Below, piece after piece: positions 49,765 to 60,655 of a stretch of 64,000 nucleotides of DNA (position 1 is its first letter; the number at the start of each line of letters is the position of its first letter). The notes beneath the pieces were generated by a model. That model did no database searches. It saw only the letters and a program-made list of their open reading frames with translations, and was not told where the DNA came from. Both the position numbers and the translations under genes were made by a program. The stretch comes from Lepidurus packardi (lineage: Eukaryota > Arthropoda > Branchiopoda > Notostraca > Triopsidae): contig JAKZAN010000006.1 of assembly GCA_023053545.1 (NCBI GenBank), positions 129,001-193,000 of the forward strand, written 5' to 3'.

Positions 49765-52646
49765 ATGAGTGACCGTGAGGAAGACATGTATCGTCAATAC
49801 TCGCGTAAAAACCGCTCCGCGTCGGTTTGCCTGGCCAACACAGATATCGCGTGCAGTTATATCGGCGAGAAAGTGCAGAGGGAAGGCGTGAATATTCCCG
49901 TGACCAAATACGGCAGTGGCAATGTTAGTAAAACCTACGATTCGCCTGTTGGCACTCCGTCCGGTAACCCTCGACATAAACAAAGGCACGCGGCGCGCCG
50001 TTCGAAAAGCGACCGGATCCACGGGCAGAACCGACCCTTGGTTCAACGCCGAACCGATGGCCACTACCCGCTGGACCGGGCCGCCGGATCGGACCTCTCC
50101 GGAACCGAAGGCTCGTTGCAGCAAAACGAGGAGCAATCCTACAATCCCTTCTTGCTAAAGATGCCCAGTACCTCTCGTTTGACGTACGACAGTAACGGTG
50201 GTGGTTTTAATGACACTCCTGACACCACCCCGCCCACCAGTCGTCGTGCCAAGTTCTCCAGCATCACGATGACCCAGCAGCAGAGTTCAGATATAACTAT
50301 GGCTATGGCTGGCGGAGGACAGCGGTCCAGCCCCGGTTCGGGGGCCAAACCGTCCTTAGCCCGGCACGCTTCCTCCAGGACCCCAGCAGACAAGTCGCCC
50401 GCCTGTCGGATGAGACAAGTCCAACTGAAGCGGACCAGCTCCACTCGTCAACCCGCTGCCAACCCGCCTGGCGGAGCGCAGCAGAAGATTAGCCCCAAGT
50501 ACGGGTACTTGGGCATACCTGACGGCGAGGACCCTAATAACTTTGCTTCTGGCAATCAATTCCAAAGCCAGACGGAAACTGACACGGGAGAATCGCTCTG
50601 CATCCGATCCTTCAGTTACACCTCCAAAGGTGCGTGTTCCTTTCAGTCCCAATTAGCTCCACTAACTCAATTAGCTCAAAGACAGTTAATTCTTTGACTA
50701 CTAAAATGCAGAAACTACTAAATTATAATTAGAGATAAATATTGACTTTATACGATATTGCAATCTAATAAATGCAATAAATACTTAACGTTCAGAATTA
50801 TAACATTTCCAAGTAATTGAACTAACGAAATTGGAATTAACTAACAAATTAGGCATCTGTTGAAATGCGTACAAAAATTAGTGTTAGAATCGGCCGCAAT
50901 CGGCAGTAATAGCGCTGAGCATTGCTTCTTTGTACATCTGAAAAGGAAATACTTTATTCCAGTTTTACATAACAACCTAATCATCAGGAATGGAACAAAT
51001 TGCATTTTAACATATCCGTTTTTTCCAGCCCTTCGCAGTAATATCCTAAGAACCGCTAAGAGCGGCATTTTTGAGCTATTTATAGATAGTTGCCTCTTGC
51101 AGCTTGCGTACACGTATTAATAGAAAACTACGCACCCCAACTTGACTTTGCGAATAAAGTAGTCCCTTTTTGTATCGAACACGAAAACTGTAATAATTAC
51201 GGGCTTTTATTTCATTTTCTTTAATAGGACTAGTGAACCGCGGCGATTCATTCCGAAAGAAAAGGAACTCAGGTAAGAGGGGGCGGGAAAAACAATCTGC
51301 AGAAATTCATTGCATCGAAATTCCTAAAGTAACAGTAACTTACATGGTTTGGCACAGACTGCAGAAGCTCACAAGCCCTTGCCAGCAGTAAACCTGTTCA
51401 ACATGCAGAAACAAGAGGCAAGAGTTACCGAGTCACCATTGTTGGCGTTCCAGGCGTGGGGAAAACTGCACTGTTGAGCCAGTTCATGACGTCAGAGAGC
51501 ATTAACGCATACGACCGTCAGAAACTAGGTATAGCTGATTCTTTCCTAGCTGGTACTAGACTTGACACCAATTCCTCTTTCGCATATATTGCTGCATCAG
51601 AGTCTATTTGCTCAGTAATTTTTCCTCAAAAATCATAAATCTACAGCTCCGTGGGAAAGCAGCCGAGGTTGTAAACAGTTTACTTAAGCGAATGTTATTC
51701 ATAGCTCCCCAAAAGAAATATTACTTTACGAAACGAAAACATGTTAGCGAGTTTATATACAAATTAGTACCTGGCTAAGTTAATAATACCTGTCATTGGA
51801 ATCTTGGCAGACGAGGATGGAATTGCGAGCACGATTTCCGTCATGTTGAATGGAGAAGAATCCGAACTGTTCTTTACCACCCTATCGAACATGAAAGTAA
51901 ACCTTGAACCTCTTATTTATTGGTGGGAAAACGTACCAGAAGAAGCTAAATGAAGAGCCTTCACTTTTAGACAAATCTGGACCGAAAGGAGCTGCCAGAT
52001 GCGCTTGTTATGGTCTACAGCGTGGTTGACAAAGCCAGTTTCACGCGGGTTGAAGACGAACTAGCCCGTTTACGAAACTGGGATGTTCTCAAGAACCGGG
52101 CTGTTATCATCGTGGCAAACAAAATTGACCTCGCACGAAGTCGAATGATTTCTACGCAAGGTGACTCCATATTTTTTCTTTTTATCGTGTCGATAATGAA
52201 CCGCCATCTAGTGGATGATAACTAAAATAAATACTAGAGTCATCTAGTGAGTAACAATTATAATAAATAGTAGAGTCATCTAGTGGATAGAAATATAGAC
52301 TAGAATAATTTAATTTCAAATGCATAATTCTTCAATCTGTTTCAATTGCTTTCTATATGCCGTAGATGGGAAATGTCTGGCCTGTGCCTACGAAACAAAG
52401 TTTACCGAAACTTCCGTGGCTATAAACCACAATGTGGACGAACTATTGGTTGGCATCTTGAAACAGATTCGAATTAAAGAATCGTTAAGCGAAACCGGCG
52501 ACTTACAAGATTCTCATACCAGTACCAGTTGGCTCCGGAGCAAAAGCCTAACCCGTGCTAGCATGAAAGCCAAGCAGATGCTGACCTGGGTCTTCGGCAA
52601 GGATGACGACCAGTTCAAAAATTGCGAAAACCTGCAGATCCCTTGA
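49765..52646 (+). CDS. Rgk: RGK-family small GTPase (Rad/Gem/Rem/Kir type) with long N-terminal extension
   Basis: Six exons 49765-50629, 51228-51272, 51358-51528, 51811-51896, 51971-52160 and 52366-52646 give 545 codons. RGK proteins inhibit high-voltage-activated calcium channels through the beta subunit and affect the cytoskeleton. The first ~320 residues are Ser/Pro/Arg-rich and disordered. The G domain has G1 GVPGVGKT (333-340), LVMVYSVVDKASF, G4 NKID (439-442) and ETSVAINHNVDELL near G5. No DxxG G3 motif is seen where expected, a known RGK trait. The C-terminus is basic (SKSLTRASMKAKQML) and ends KNCENLQIP without a CAAX box. M at 49765 is chosen as start; an in-frame Met at 49546 would add a hydrophobic 73-residue extension that looks unlike the family. 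The acceptor at 51357 keeps frame. Confidence 0.88.
50630..51227 (+). other. 598-bp intron of RGK gene
   Basis: A/T-rich, GT-AG bounded (donor GTGCGT). Open frames on both strands around 50841-51120 show no similarity I recognise; no repeat stands out. Confidence 0.45.
52203..52310. repeat. Short direct repeats in RGK intron 5
   Basis: The phrase CATCTAGTG recurs three times about 40-50 bases apart, the last two as AGAGTCATCTAGTG, with A/T-rich spacers containing ATAAATA.TAGAGTC. A small degenerate three-copy array. Confidence 0.7.
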
Positions 52647-52913
52647 AAAAACCCAAAACTCCTCTCGTTTTTGCCAATATACACAACCACGCCTCCACAC
52701 ATCCATTCATTCTGCAGCTTCTCTGGATATAATGAACAACTAGTCTGTAATTAGAAAGCCACTTGAGCTATACACCCATACAAGCTTATGATTAGCAACA
52801 ACACATTCATTTTTTTTAGTGTTAAAAAATTCCACAAAAACAACGGAAAGTATTACGCAATTTTGTCTATTTGGTTTTCTCGTTTACTAAACTGAACACT
52901 CTGTTCGCTGTAT

Positions 52914-53591
52914 TTAAACTGAAGGTTTGGCAGATGAGGGAATTTTCGTCTTAGGTTTCAGCTTTTGACTCAAAATAGTCTTTCTTCGAACAACATCTTG
53001 TTCCAGCTGTTGGTCATGGCGAGCTTTGGCGAAATTCATCTCCTTGACTACGCTCATCACTTTATCCTAGGTTAGAAGAGATGTACAAAACACTTCAAAG
53101 TGTTCCAAACAGAAAAAATAATAAAATGATTACTGTAAGGATTATCTGCTGTTCTATGCGTCGTTTCCGACCGCTGGTGATGGCTGGAGTACGACCATTT
53201 ACGAAAGAAAAATCAGGCCTGTCGGTTAAGAGGCCGTAAGCGTTTGGGTTGCGTGGTAGTGAATTTCTGTGAGTTGAAATACAATTATAATTAAATTTCC
53301 GCAGGGGAAGAGGCAGTTTCTAAAAATTTTAAGCTTTTACTTGAGTCGCCAGTCTTCGTCAATTCGATTCGCGTTAGTTGTGCTTAACAACACCTTGGAG
53401 CTTGACAGGTGGAGCCTGCTGTGGCTCAAAAGGCCTGCAGAAAAAAAAGTAAATTTACAAATCTTTCAAGAATTATGAAACGAACAAGAATCTTTTATTC
53501 ACTTTGATTCAGTTTCCTAGCAGAAAATAACACAGTTGAAGCTTTATTCAAATGTAAAAAATATACCTGTGACTTGTTTTAGAAGCCTCAT
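52914..53591 (-). CDS. mRpL52: Mitochondrial large ribosomal subunit protein mL52
   Basis: Four exons 53567-53591, 53341-53434, 53134-53266 and 52914-53066 give 134 codons (human MRPL52 123). The N-terminus, MRLLKQVTGLLSHSRLHLSSS, is basic, hydroxylated and Leu-rich, as a mitochondrial targeting peptide should be. The conserved core reads WRLKNSLPRNPNAYGLLTDRPDFSFVNGRTPAITSG and is followed by a charged helical C-terminus (VKEMNFAKARHDQQLEQDVVRRK), matching the [21 protein letters not shown] block of the human protein. The gene is small with four exons, each junction in phase, and none of its exons gives an open frame over 60 codons, so it is easily missed. It is tail-to-tail with RGK and head-to-head with metaxin-1. 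Confidence 0.88.
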
Positions 53592-54486
53592 TAGTCGACA
53601 AAGTTATCGACAAAGTTAAGTTAGATTAATGATTAAAGTTTAGCTATAAAACAGCACGGCCTGGTTTATTTGTTGATATTGTGGATAAAACGCGAAATGC
53701 AAAAACACCAACGGTAAAACGCGAACCAGCTCTCTCATTGATTCTTGCGTTGGCTTCAAAACAGCCCTCAGATCGCCAGACATCAAAACAAGGTTTAATT
53801 TGTTTCTAAGCGTTTATAAGTAACGAAAAAAGTAAGTTGTAGTGTTTAAAAATCTTCTGTGTTGTATTACGTGAACATTACGAAAATAATTTCTCTCAAG
53901 TTATAGTTTCGCATCTAAACACTTTTGGCGGGATTTTCGTTCAGGCGCTTTACCATTTCGTGTTTCGCATCTCCCTTTTTTTCCAATTCAGAACAACCCG
54001 TTCAGAAATCGACTCACGGTTCCGAGATTAGCCCTACCCCTTTAGGTAACGGACAGCAAAATAGGCAAATAAAACAAACGATCACGTGTTCTTGTAGCGA
54101 CGTAATGCCATATCTTTAATTAATAAGACAACAAACTGATTCAACCCGCCCTGTCAAGGAAATTCTTCCCAGCTATTCTAGTTAATATTTTCCCCACGGT
54201 ATACATTCTGTTGACTTCTGATAACAATTAGTATTACTTTCATTGGATTTCATGTCGTGACATAATGACCCATTGTTATCTTATTTTCTAGACACTACCA
54301 TAGCCATAGTATTTCACGTACAAACCAGTAAACAGCCCTTAATTGCAGCAAGCCCTAACGCAACAACCGTCCTTGAAGTTAAACATTCGTAAATTATTTA
54401 ATCTGACAATAAATAAGTAACTAATGGTAAAAAAATCTTTTTATTAGGAATTCGAGGCGTTTGTGGCCGTATAGCCGTCAATAATA
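53592..54486. promoter_or_regulatory. Head-to-head region between mL52 and metaxin-1
   Basis: 895 A/T-rich bases with the promoters and leaders of two nuclear-encoded mitochondrial genes. A 64-codon open frame at 53925-54119 has no recognisable features. No repeat or RNA gene is seen. Confidence 0.45.
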
Positions 54487-55837
54487 ATGATGGACGCCGT
54501 ACTGGAAGTTTCTAAAGGCGACTGGGGTCTGCCCTCGATTGATTTAGCTTGTTTGGAAGCAATAGTACGTTTAACTCCTAGCTTAAATTCGAATTCCCAA
54601 AGATTAGATGGAAAGTAGTCTGATTTTGTCTGCGTCTAGTGTTATATTAAACTGTCCGGAGCACCGGTAACGTGCAGGGAAGTCTGCGCCATTACCCAAA
54701 CCTTGCCTTTACTCCGCGTTCGGGGTCAGAAACCACTCGCAACGTTCCACGACATAACTAGTTATTTGCGACAACAAGTATTTCATTTAATTTCCTAAAA
54801 TTCGTGATAATTATTAAATTTTTTCTTTGTATTTCTTATGAAATGCGTAGAATTACAGTGTGGATTACCAACTGTCCTCAAAGCAATGCGCCGAAGTACG
54901 TGCCTACGAACGTTTATTGAAAGAAAAGTTGTACCCTGCTTTGGAATACGTTTGGTATGATTCACTGCTAAAAGAATGAAAGTAGCCATTGTTAAAACAG
55001 GTGGTTAGATCGTGCAAATTACCCCGAATTGACTCGACCCACGTACACGAGCATGTACCCAGTACCTTTCAACTGGTACCTGGTCCATAAGCAGCGCCGC
55101 CATGCGGAGGAACTATGCAACGTGCTCTTCCCCAATCTGGACGAACCTCGCACCATTGAAACCGCCGTACGAATCGCATTCCTACAATAATTCTGAAATA
55201 AATTCAGTTTTAATTTTTTCTTTTTAATTGAACAGATGTATAAGCAAGCTCAAGAGTGTCTAACCCTTTTGTCCAACAAATTGGGCGAACGCGAGTACTT
55301 TTGTGGATCTTCACCCTGTTCTTTAGACGCGACGGTTTTGGCGTACTTGGCGCCTTTATTACAAGCCCCGTTGCCGAACCCTAGCTTGCAAGAGTACTTA
55401 AAAGCGTGTACTAATCTGCGCCAGTACGTCACGCGAATGATGCAGCGGTACTTTTCCAAGGAATTACATGGTAGGGGTTCATAAACATGAAAACTGGGTT
55501 CACGTTTTGCTTGCTTTGCCATTATAATTTTAATTTCCCCCTTTTTTTTGTTCTTTTTTTTGTAGATTACGAAGCTGCGCGGAAGTTAAAAGCGGACACA
55601 AAAAACACCACAGAGAGTGATTTCCCTAACAAGACCCGGAATATGATACTAGCAGGCGTATTTGCAGGGTTTTCCATGGTGGGATATGCATTTGCATCTG
55701 GAATGATTGAAGTGAGACCGTTCATTCAATTAATTCATTTAAAAAAGAAATGTTAGATTAAAATGGCTGCATTGTTGCTTGTCAAGGTCAAAAAGGAGGG
55801 GGATTATGGCGAAGAAGAGGAAGAATACGAAGAATAG
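54487..55837 (+). CDS. MTX1: Metaxin-1, mitochondrial outer-membrane import/SAM complex component
   Basis: Seven exons: 54487-54564, 54640-54777, 54851-54954, 55001-55166, 55236-55470, 55566-55711, 55787-55837, giving 305 codons (human isoform 317). Metaxin-1 is a GST-fold protein on the cytosolic face of the outer membrane, working with metaxin-2 and SAM50 in beta-barrel assembly. Visible: WGLPSIDLACLEAI at the N-terminal thioredoxin-like strand-helix, LSGAPV and LPLLRVRGQ, HDITSYLRQQ, YQLSSKQCAEVRAYERLLKEKLYPALEYVWW, then the helical GST-C part with AQECLTLLSNKLGEREYFCG and PCSLDATVLAYLAPLLQAPLP. A tail anchor MILAGVFAGFSMVGYAFASG is followed by an acidic cytosolic or intermembrane stub ending EEEEEYEE. 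All domains are intact. Confidence 0.93.
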
Positions 55838-57882
55838 ATTCGAAGGTTGAGTTATCTAGCAAAAGAAGGGAAAAAAACAAGCTTATGATTGGCTTTAGCC
55901 TTGACCGCGATGTGTTGGAGAAGTAGCGGTTTTGCTGGAAAATATGGAGTTTTTAAATGGCAGGTTAGTTCCAAGTGTCAAATTATGTCGCGAGCTAATA
56001 AGCAACAACTGTGTAACTATTCAATTGTGGCGAAATAGAAAGCTCAGATCTGAGTGTATAAACCGAACGCTTGAAAATGAATTTAATCAAGTAAACTAAA
56101 TACATACAATCCGCTAGAAAAACTGGCCTACTATGTTTCTAAAATAGTTGTGTAGTGTTGACGGCTGAGCATTATGAATTATTTCACTGCTATCGATGAG
56201 TCAACATTTCATTGTTGAGCATTGTATCTCAAGTATTTCATAGTAGAGACCATTTCTCAATTTCACTGTTGACGCTTCCCGTTATCCTCTGCAACAAAAT
56301 AGTTCTAATGATTTCATTGTCGAGAGCATGACTTTTGTTATTGAGGATATGAATGGTTGGCTTGTTTGTTTAGGGTATTATCTACATCGATGCAGTTCTG
56401 AAGTTGGTTGTTATTAGACCTGATGTATCAATGAATACAATGCTAGATAAAAGCGAAAGGAAGCAAGGCAGGCGTTATAACGCCTAAGGAATTTATATAA
56501 ATTCCTTAACTACCAGAGTTGGGCTTTGGTAAGAAAAATCGGTAACAAACAACAGCCTAGGGTCCAAAATAGGGAAGTAGATGAGTCGCTGGCCTTGGAA
56601 AGCCAAGTGAGGACCACTACTAACCTCCATCCAAGCCGAGGACGCCTTTGTATTGGATTTACCTGTACTGTGTGAACTTCCGACTTCCGCACCTTTCGCA
56701 GGAGTGAAAGTAGCTCCATTCCAGATGGCCGGGCTCGTTTTAAACAGAATAAAGAAGGAAGACAAACACGGGCATCGATCGAGCGTTGTGGGGACCAAAA
56801 CAATTATTGTTCGTCCTTGGAACGTTTAATTTTATCGCTTGTTATCTTAAAAAAAGGAAAAATAATGAAAGAATAGTTCCATCCATGAAAGCGGTTAGGG
56901 TCCAGTTTTGCTTTAACTCTCGCAAGTTTAAAGCGCACCCATCTGCTATAGAAAAGCCTAGTGTTATCTAGAGTCCTGGCTTATCTTACTAGGATCGTGG
57001 CGTGACACTTGGACCAGCATGGCGCGATCCTTTTCTAGCAAATACGCGAGCGTTCTGATTACAGGACGCTCGTAGGAAATTTCCAGGAGGATATGGCAGA
57101 TTGCAGCGATAAAGCTTTTCCAGGTTGACGCGTTTATAAGATAGTCTGACGTGCCCGTTCTGGTGAAATCAAGGCCAACTTCCTTCCTTCCTGCGAGTCC
57201 CCTTGAGCGGGAGCCTGAGGCGTTCCGCCATTGGAAAGCGGAAGTCACGAGGAAGTACAGAGGTTTGACGGCGTTAACAGTTGGTTGGCCATCAAAAACT
57301 AGGCCACGGTCGTTCCTTACAATGAGTCTCCAAAATACCAACTCCATTTATCTCCTCAAGCATCTCTACTTTGCTAGTCCAAAGCAGCGAAAACAAGTTA
57401 CAAAAAGAAGGAATTGAACACAAGGTAAGTTCTCTCGAGATGGTTTTTATTTCCAAATGTCCCCAATTCAAAAAGCAGATGTAAATAACCTTCAAAAAAT
57501 GAGAATAGCGAGCCGATGAAAGCTGCGAAAAAGAACCGTGGCCCACCAAAGAAACTTCACTTGGGTATGTACAGTACATGACAATGTTGCAACAGAATAA
57601 CCTTCTTTTGTCCTGGCTTGTAAAAAACAGTCAAACGTATGAAACCAATCAACTTAAAGACGTATCACAACTGCGTATCTCCTTCCTAAACAGCAACAGA
57701 TATGATTTCTATAAATACACAAGGTTGAACCTTCGATAACCTTCAATAATGCAGAATAAAACTAAAACAGTCCCCCAATATTTCTAACGGCTACTTGCTG
57801 AAAGTTGAAACCGAAACAGGGGCAAGTCAATATTTCTGCATACACACAAAAGAATCTCTCTATAAAACATAGATCTCTGTTT
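55838..57882. other. Convergent 3' region between metaxin-1 and LARP6
   Basis: 2 kb without a supported gene. A cluster of degenerate motif copies around ATTTCAYTGTTGAG occupies about 56180-56330. A reverse poly(A) signal (plus-strand tttatt, 57446-57451) may end LARP6. Open frames near 56490-56800 and 57151-57417 show no family features. Confidence 0.5.
56180..56335. repeat. Cluster of degenerate ATTTCAYTGTTG motif copies
   Basis: Five spaced copies: ATTTCACTGCTATCGA, ATTTCATTGTTGAGC (56206-56217 core), ATTTCATAGTAGAG, ATTTCACTGTTGACG (56260-56271 core) and ATTTCATTGTCGAGAG. The exact 12-mer ATTTCACTGTTG also occurs near SoxF and in the HDAC satellite. Confidence 0.65.
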
Positions 57883-59501
57883 TTAAGCGTGGCATGAAAC
57901 CAGAGACGGTTGGGATCGAGGGTGACGAAACCCTCGAGTGCCATCAGGGCCGGCAGGCATCCGCACCACGTTCTCCGGTACCGTCAGCTTGTTGTTGCTG
58001 AAGCAAGGGGTTTGGTTGCTGCGAACATAGCTGCCAGCCGCGGCGGCCGCCATCCTTCGTTGCACCCAGGGACTGAGGGAGGCCGGGGAAGCCGGCTCGG
58101 AGTAGCTGGACGACTTCTGGCGGTGCTGGACTTCGGGGCTGGATACCAGGGACCGGGCATTGCTGAGATTCGCGGATTTCTGAGGGAAATGACGCTTGGA
58201 GGCGGGGCTGGAGGACAAGGACGTCGAATGATAGCTGTAAGCCGAAGAAGCAGCTCCATTCTGGCGGCGACGGATGTTCGGCGACCGCTCGTCGTTCTCC
58301 GAGCTGCTGTGGTTGGGAGTGTCGCAGGCATTGGCCGTGTTCTTACGTTCGCCGCGTCGCCAGCGCCCTTCAGCCGCTCCGTTAACCGCAGGGGTAGTGG
58401 GTCGGGACGTGACGGGCGAAACGTCGGACTTGTTCTCGCTGTTCTTGGACCGGCGCTTGGGTTCGCGGCGGACTGGTACCTCGACGACCTTAAGGGTCGA
58501 CTCGAGATCCTGAGTGGAAGCCTGGGCCGCGCTCCGTGCGGCGTCCGACTGCTCGAACTCGATGAGCGCGCAAACTGAGGCATGGATCTCCGGGTGCTGC
58601 GCGGCGTACGGACGGATTTCCGCCGGTAGATTGGTGGAGCCGGGTTTGACGACGCGAACTAAGGCGATCTGACCGTAGTGCGCGAACAACTCCGCTACGG
58701 CTTCGATAGTGGCGCGGTCGGCCGGAATGTTCATCGCCAAGATGGTGCGGGTCGGCTTAGCGTCATCCAGGTCGGGTAAAGGATCAATACGGCGAACTTT
58801 CGTGCCCACGTCGTTGATTTGCAACTTTTGGGAGGCTTTGCAAGCGTAAGCCACGATGCGCCAATCTTTCGTCACATGCTTCACCTAATGTCCCAAGTAA
58901 AGAGAACAAACGCCAACAATGAAAAAACTGTTAAGCAATCCGCCGCATCAAGCACGTAAACTCAAGAGCAATGAATATAACCTTACTTGAGTGAAACATA
59001 AACACATACAAATGTATGAAAATTCTAATTCTAAAGGCGAATTGTAATAGAGGTTACACAGAAGGTATTTACCTTTTTGAAACTGGAAATGAGCTTAAGG
59101 GAGATGTAGCCTTCGCGGTTGCGCCGAACATGTTTGAGCAAAAAAGCGTCTTTGGCAATGTTGGCATCGGAAAAGTACATCTCGACCTGCTTCACAATGT
59201 TGGCCAAGGTTTCTTCATCGGGGATGGAGAAATCTGGCTCTTTGGGACTGTCGTCACTGCCCGAGTCTTTGTTATTGCTGCTACTGTCGTCGGACTGGAG
59301 CTCGGAAGTCGCGTCAAAAAAGGTCGTGTCACTGTCGGAAGCCTCGTCGTCATTGTGGTGCGAGACCTTAACCCGCGCCGGGGGAATCGCCAACGTGCGA
59401 CTACTATGGGCCGCAAGCCCTTTACTCGCATCGCCGAAATCCGCAGAATTGTCTTCTTCGGAGACGAGCAAATTAATACACTCGTTGGGGACAGGCGCCA
59501 T
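57883..59501 (-). CDS. LARP6: La-related protein 6 (RNA-binding)
   Basis: Two coding exons 59073-59501 and 57883-58884 give 476 codons (human 491). LARP6 binds stem-loop elements in mRNA, best known for collagen mRNAs in vertebrates. An acidic Ser/Asp-rich N-terminus (~90 residues) precedes the La motif (PDEETLANIVKQVEMYFSDANIAKDAFLLKHVRRNREGYISL in outline, residues ~93-175 with KHVTKDWRIVAYA across the junction). Next comes the RRM (RTILAMNIP as RNP2, AELFAHYGQIALVRVVKPG, ASVCALIEFEQ) to about residue 285. The Arg/Ser-rich tail ends with a SUZ-C type motif, LTVPENVVRMPAGPDGTRGF, near the terminus. The second exon is unusually G/C-rich, which opens long meaningless frames on the other strand. 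Identity is firm. Confidence 0.93.
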
Positions 59502-60220
59502 TGCAATGCTTTTCAGGCTCTGGTCTCAACGAAACGATCCCAAAAACTCGGACTGGAGAGTGAACCAACTCGGAGCAAACGTACGCAAACAACTGAAAGT
59601 GGGCTTCCCGGCGCCCCGCTTTTATAGTTTCCAAACATCCGCCAGAGGCGGTGTCCCTAGTCGCGCTGCCTGCAATCCACGTCTCCTCATTTGACGTCAC
59701 CGAAGGATTCATCTTCTCATACAAAACCCCGGTTTTACTGCATGACGTGTAATCTTTTAGTAAATAACTGGGAAGGCAGGGAGTTCCCGTTTCGTCCTGA
59801 ACCACAAAGCTCGTCGCCAGGCATCTTATTGCACCATCCAACTTTTTGTGGTTATTTCGGCTTAAAAGTTTCATTCGAATCAATTTCTAATCATTATTTC
59901 TAACTAGTTTCGTAGCAATAACATTGTTTTGGGAGATGGAGAGGTTTCCTAAGCTAGTATTCCAAGTTATGTCTTCATGATTGTATCTTCTTGATATTTT
60001 TTCTTTTTGCCAATAGTTCCGAGTTCGTGAAGATGGAAACTGAAGACAACACTTCAAGCGCTCTACTGCTTTCTAATTGTTGTTTTTATCGGATCAAATG
60101 GTGAGAGAAAGCTACACACGAAACGAAACCAAAGCATCCAGAGCTTTCCTCACGAACACTGCCCGGAACTTCCTTAGTACGTGACTTTCTCTTCTTCCGG
60201 CTCCTAAAAAAGGCCCGTCT
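59502..60220. promoter_or_regulatory. LARP6 upstream region
   Basis: Contains the LARP6 leader and promoter. A CRE-type TGACGTCA lies at about 59694-59701, some 190 bases before the start codon. No TATA box or neighbouring gene is evident. Confidence 0.4.
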
Positions 60221-60655
60221 TTTCCTCCATTATTCTCTAGTTGTCTATTTTGATGCTAAAGTGCGGTTTAACTATCAACTATTCCTCTATTACGATACAT
60301 TGAGATAGATTTCCCTACATTGAGATACATTCGATACATTGAGATCGCTTTCCCTGTGAAGCTAGGGTAAACTACTCCATTTAAATCTGATTAAATTCGC
60401 AATTATTATTGGATCTACTTGAATCTTATTTTTTTCCTCCATTATTCTCTAGTTGCCTATTCTGATGCTAAAGTACGGTTTAACTATCAACTATTATAGT
60501 TAATAGTTAAATATTCACCTGTTTATAAACCTTTTAAATATTAACTCTTTCCTTAAGATACATTGAGATTGATTTCCCTATGAAACTAGGGTAAACTACT
60601 CCATTTAAATCTGATTAAATTCGCAATTATTATTGAATCTACTTAAATCTTATTT
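60221..60655. repeat. Imperfect two-copy tandem duplication (~212 bp unit)
   Basis: Copies begin at 60221 and 60433. Shared segments include TTTCCTCCATTATTCTCTAG, GATGCTAAAGT.CGGTTTAAC, AGATTGATTTCCCTA-type text and CTAGGGTAAACTACTCCATT. The two differ by substitutions and an internal insertion of ATACATTGAGAT subrepeats in copy 1. Confidence 0.85.

Noticed and set aside
57910-58583. Open frames of ~200-220 codons overlapping LARP6 exon 2
   Set aside because: G/C-rich shadow frames; only the LARP6 frame shows RRM and SUZ-C motifs.
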